DNA of 64,000 nucleotides from JBCCGI01 sp039029355 (GTDB lineage: Bacteria > Planctomycetota > UBA1135 > GCA-002686595), in assembly GCA_039029355.1 (NCBI GenBank), contig JBCCGI010000004.1, positions 124,001 through 188,000 on the forward strand, in the 5' to 3' direction. Under the pieces are notes generated by a model that worked only from the letters and a program-made list of their open reading frames with translations, was not told the origin of the DNA and searched no databases. Position 1 is the first letter of the stretch. Every line of letters begins with the position of its first letter. Shown here piece after piece: positions 62,185-64,000 of this stretch. A program made the position numbers and the translations under genes.

Positions 62185-63366
62185 ATGCTGGCCAATCGCA
62201 GACAGATCCTCATCGGCGGCGCGCGCCTGGCGGCGCTGGCGCCCTTCTACTCCCTCGCGTCCGCGGGCGGAGGCTCGACGCGCGGCGACCGGGTGCTCGT
62301 GGTGCTCCAGCTGACCGGCGGCAACGACGGGCTCAACACGGTCGTGCCTCACCGGCAGGACGAGTACTTCCTGCTGCGCCCCAGCCTGTCGCTCGCGCGC
62401 GGGTCGCTGCACGCGATCGACGACGAGCACGGCCTGCACCCCGAGCTCCGCGGCATCGCCGAGCTGTTCAACGAGGGCGACGTCGCGGTCGTGCACGGCG
62501 TGGGCTACCCCAACCCCGATCGCTCCCACTTCCGGTCGATGGAGATCTGGCACACGGCGGACCTCGACCCCACCCCCGACTCGACCGGCTGGATGGGTCG
62601 GCTCGCGGACGGCGTGGCGCGAAGGGCGCCGGGCGAAATGGCCGCGCTCCACATCGGCGACGAAGGGCTGCCGCTGGCGCTCGCCGGCGAGGACTACTTC
62701 ACGCCGACGGTGCGCGACGCCGACGGCTTCCGGCTCGCGGGCGGTGTCGCTTCGCTGCCGGGGGTGCGGACGCGGTTGCTCGAGGGCCCGGCCAAGGGCG
62801 ACGTCGCGTTCCTGCGCGACGCGGCCCGCAGCACCTACCGCGCCGCCGCGCGCATGGAGGCGATGACCGCCGCGCGGACGGCGATCGACTACCCGGGCAC
62901 CGAGCTCGGCCGGCGGCTGCGGCTCGTCGCGCGCCTGATCGCGGGGAGCTTCGGCACGCGCGTGTTCCACGTCGCGCTCGACGGCTTCGACACCCACGCG
63001 AAGCAGCGCCTGGTACACGCCGAGCTGCTGTCGACCGTCTCGGACGCGCTGTCCGCCTTCCAGCGCGACCTCGACGCGACGGGCGCCGCGGACCGCGTCG
63101 CGACGCTGGTCTTCAGCGAGTTCGGGCGCCGCGCGAGGGAGAACGGCTCGGCGGGGACCGACCACGGCGCCGGCGCCCCGCTGTTCGTAGTCGGCCGCGG
63201 CGTGCGCGGCGGCGTGTACGGCACGCCGCCGGACCTGCGCCGGCTCGAAGAGGGCGACGTGCCCGCGACGACCGACTTCCGCTCGGTGTACGCGGCGCTC
63301 GAGCGCGACTGGATGGACCTGGCCGCGTCGTCGGCCGCGCACGATCCGCTGCCGTTGATCGGCTAG
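62185..63366 (+). CDS. DUF1501 family protein, probable Tat substrate
   Basis: A 393-residue protein of the DUF1501 family (PF07394). The N-terminus MLANRRQILIGGARLAALAP has a twin-arginine (RRQILI) motif followed by a hydrophobic stretch, so export in folded form is likely. Family motifs are VLQLTGGNDGLNTVVPH, 'PNPDRSHFRSMEIWHTAD' and TLVFSEFGRRARENGSAGTDHGAG. The domain is related to the alkaline-phosphatase-like fold; the function is unknown. It begins 4 bp after the DUF1800 stop, the usual arrangement for this pair. Confidence 0.92.
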   Translation: MLANRRQILIGGARLAALAPFYSLASAGGGSTRGDRVLVVLQLTGGNDGLNTVVPHRQDEYFLLRPSLSLARGSLHAIDDEHGLHPELRGIAELFNEGDVAVVHGVGYPNPDRSHFRSMEIWHTADLDPTPDSTGWMGRLADGVARRAPGEMAALHIGDEGLPLALAGEDYFTPTVRDADGFRLAGGVASLPGVRTRLLEGPAKGDVAFLRDAARSTYRAAARMEAMTAARTAIDYPGTELGRRLRLVARLIAGSFGTRVFHVALDGFDTHAKQRLVHAELLSTVSDALSAFQRDLDATGAADRVATLVFSEFGRRARENGSAGTDHGAGAPLFVVGRGVRGGVYGTPPDLRRLEEGDVPATTDFRSVYAALERDWMDLAASSAAHDPLPLIG

Positions 63367-63383
63367 TGGGGTGAGTCAGAAGA

Positions 63384-63407
63384 CCCCGGCGGCGCCACCC
63401 GCCGGGG
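63384..63407. terminator. GC-rich hairpin between convergent genes
   Basis: CCCCGGCGG (63384-63392) pairs with CCGCCGGGG (63399-63407) over 9 bp around a 6-nt loop. It lies between the DUF1501 gene and the end of the next, convergent gene, so it may stop transcription from both. Confidence 0.6.
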
Positions 63408-63429
63408 CCTTGGGCCGGCCTCGCGAGCC

Positions 63430-64000
63430 CTACGGGAGGGCCTGGACCTGCATGTCCTGGTCGAGCGAACCGGTCGCCGCAACGTCGGCGTGGATCTCGA
63501 CCGAGAGCCCCTGGTACGCGGCGTACACGGCCGTGGGGATCGCCTGCGCGGCGGAGACGGTCGCCGTCGAGCCGGCCGGCACGGTGGCGTTGCCCGCGCT
63601 CTGGAAGAAGAGCGACCCGTCCGCGGCGTCGCGGACCTCGAAGAGGACCGCGACCGGCTGGTCGACCTCGTCGTGATTTTGGACGCTCACGGCCAGCGTC
63701 AGGACCTCGCCCTGGTAGTCGGCGGGCTGCACGCCCTCGCCGGTCACCGCGGGCTCGAGCAGCTCGACGCGCTGGTCCGACGCGACGTCGCGCAGGGTCT
63801 GCTGAACGCCGGACGGCCAGTGGAGCTCGATCCGATCGATCGACGCCGCCGCGCCCAACCCGAAGTGGACCATCCGGCTGGGGCTCCCCAGGAAGACCGG
63901 GTCGCCCAGGCGCTGGCGCTTCAGCACCGTGCCCGGCAGGTGCAGGTCCACGCGCACTCCGAGCGCGTCGGGGTGGCCGATGCGGCCGACGAGGTCCATC
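63430..64000 (-). CDS. C-terminal part of an FG-GAP / ASPIC-UnbV repeat protein (5' end beyond the window)
   Basis: The frame is open to the right edge of the window, so only the C-terminal 190 residues are present. The ASPIC/UnbV stretch 'FGLGAAASIDRIELHWPSGV', with QQTLRDVASDQRVELLEP, matches the domain in the gene at 56823-58847, and the final beta module ends DVAATGSLDQDMQVQALP, similar to the end of that protein. It is therefore a paralogue, and the FG-GAP propeller should lie outside the window. Confidence 0.8.
   Translation of the reverse strand, partial: MDLVGRIGHPDALGVRVDLHLPGTVLKRQRLGDPVFLGSPSRMVHFGLGAAASIDRIELHWPSGVQQTLRDVASDQRVELLEPAVTGEGVQPADYQGEVLTLAVSVQNHDEVDQPVAVLFEVRDAADGSLFFQSAGNATVPAGSTATVSAAQAIPTAVYAAYQGLSVEIHADVAATGSLDQDMQVQALP

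Overview
The window is 64 kb of very GC-rich bacterial chromosome with tightly packed genes on both strands. The gene content points to a marine-type member of the Planctomycetota: a DUF1800/DUF1501 pair, FG-GAP/ASPIC-UnbV secreted proteins, many sulfatase-fold lipoproteins fused to TPRs, a DUF4097 solenoid lipoprotein and planctomycete-style secreted proteins of unknown role. This assignment is inferred from families; no rRNA or other marker gene is present. No tRNA, rRNA, CRISPR array, insertion sequence or prophage was seen.

Layout. 0-5 kb: the end of a TPR protein and a MacAB-like export operon (adaptor, ATPase, two FtsX-type permeases). 5-17 kb: three sulfatase-fold/TPR lipoproteins, a secreted beta-helix protein, a peroxiredoxin-like gene with an in-frame UGA (probable selenocysteine), a carrier protein-MBOAT-SGNH operon, a YccV/HspQ-like protein and an unrecognised HxD protein. 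17-23 kb: a 989-residue protein of carboxypeptidase-regulatory-like repeats and a DUF4062-NACHT NTPase. 23-30 kb: pterin dehydratase, 2-oxoacid:ferredoxin oxidoreductase KorAB, DUF4097 solenoid, rhodanese and a CysQ-like phosphatase. 30-42 kb: an operon of two Ser-type phosphodiesterase-like proteins, an RHH protein, a membrane protein and an HD hydrolase; a TetR regulator; and a sulfate-activation operon (RHH, ATP sulfurylase, a sulfatase-fold protein, APS kinase). 42-52 kb: tandem SGNH-like proteins, an esterase-like lipoprotein, a LOG-domain protein and a Cu(+) P-type ATPase. 52-64 kb: two amidohydrolase-family proteins, FG-GAP/UnbV proteins and the DUF1800/DUF1501 pair.

How the genes work together. 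Sulfate is activated to APS and PAPS by Sat and CysC, and CysQ would clear the product PAP. No sulfate reductase or sulfotransferase is present here, so the use of PAPS is open. The sulfatase-fold proteins all have T-x-P-x-H in place of the formylglycine C-x-P-x-R motif, so they are more likely phosphodiesterase- or transferase-like than classical sulfatases. The carrier protein-MBOAT-SGNH set resembles the DltC/DltB/DltD logic for acylating a cell-surface polymer.

The best-supported unusual finding is the peroxiredoxin-like gene at 8309-8830. Its UGA sits exactly at the active-site cysteine position and is followed by a well-formed bacterial SECIS-like hairpin.
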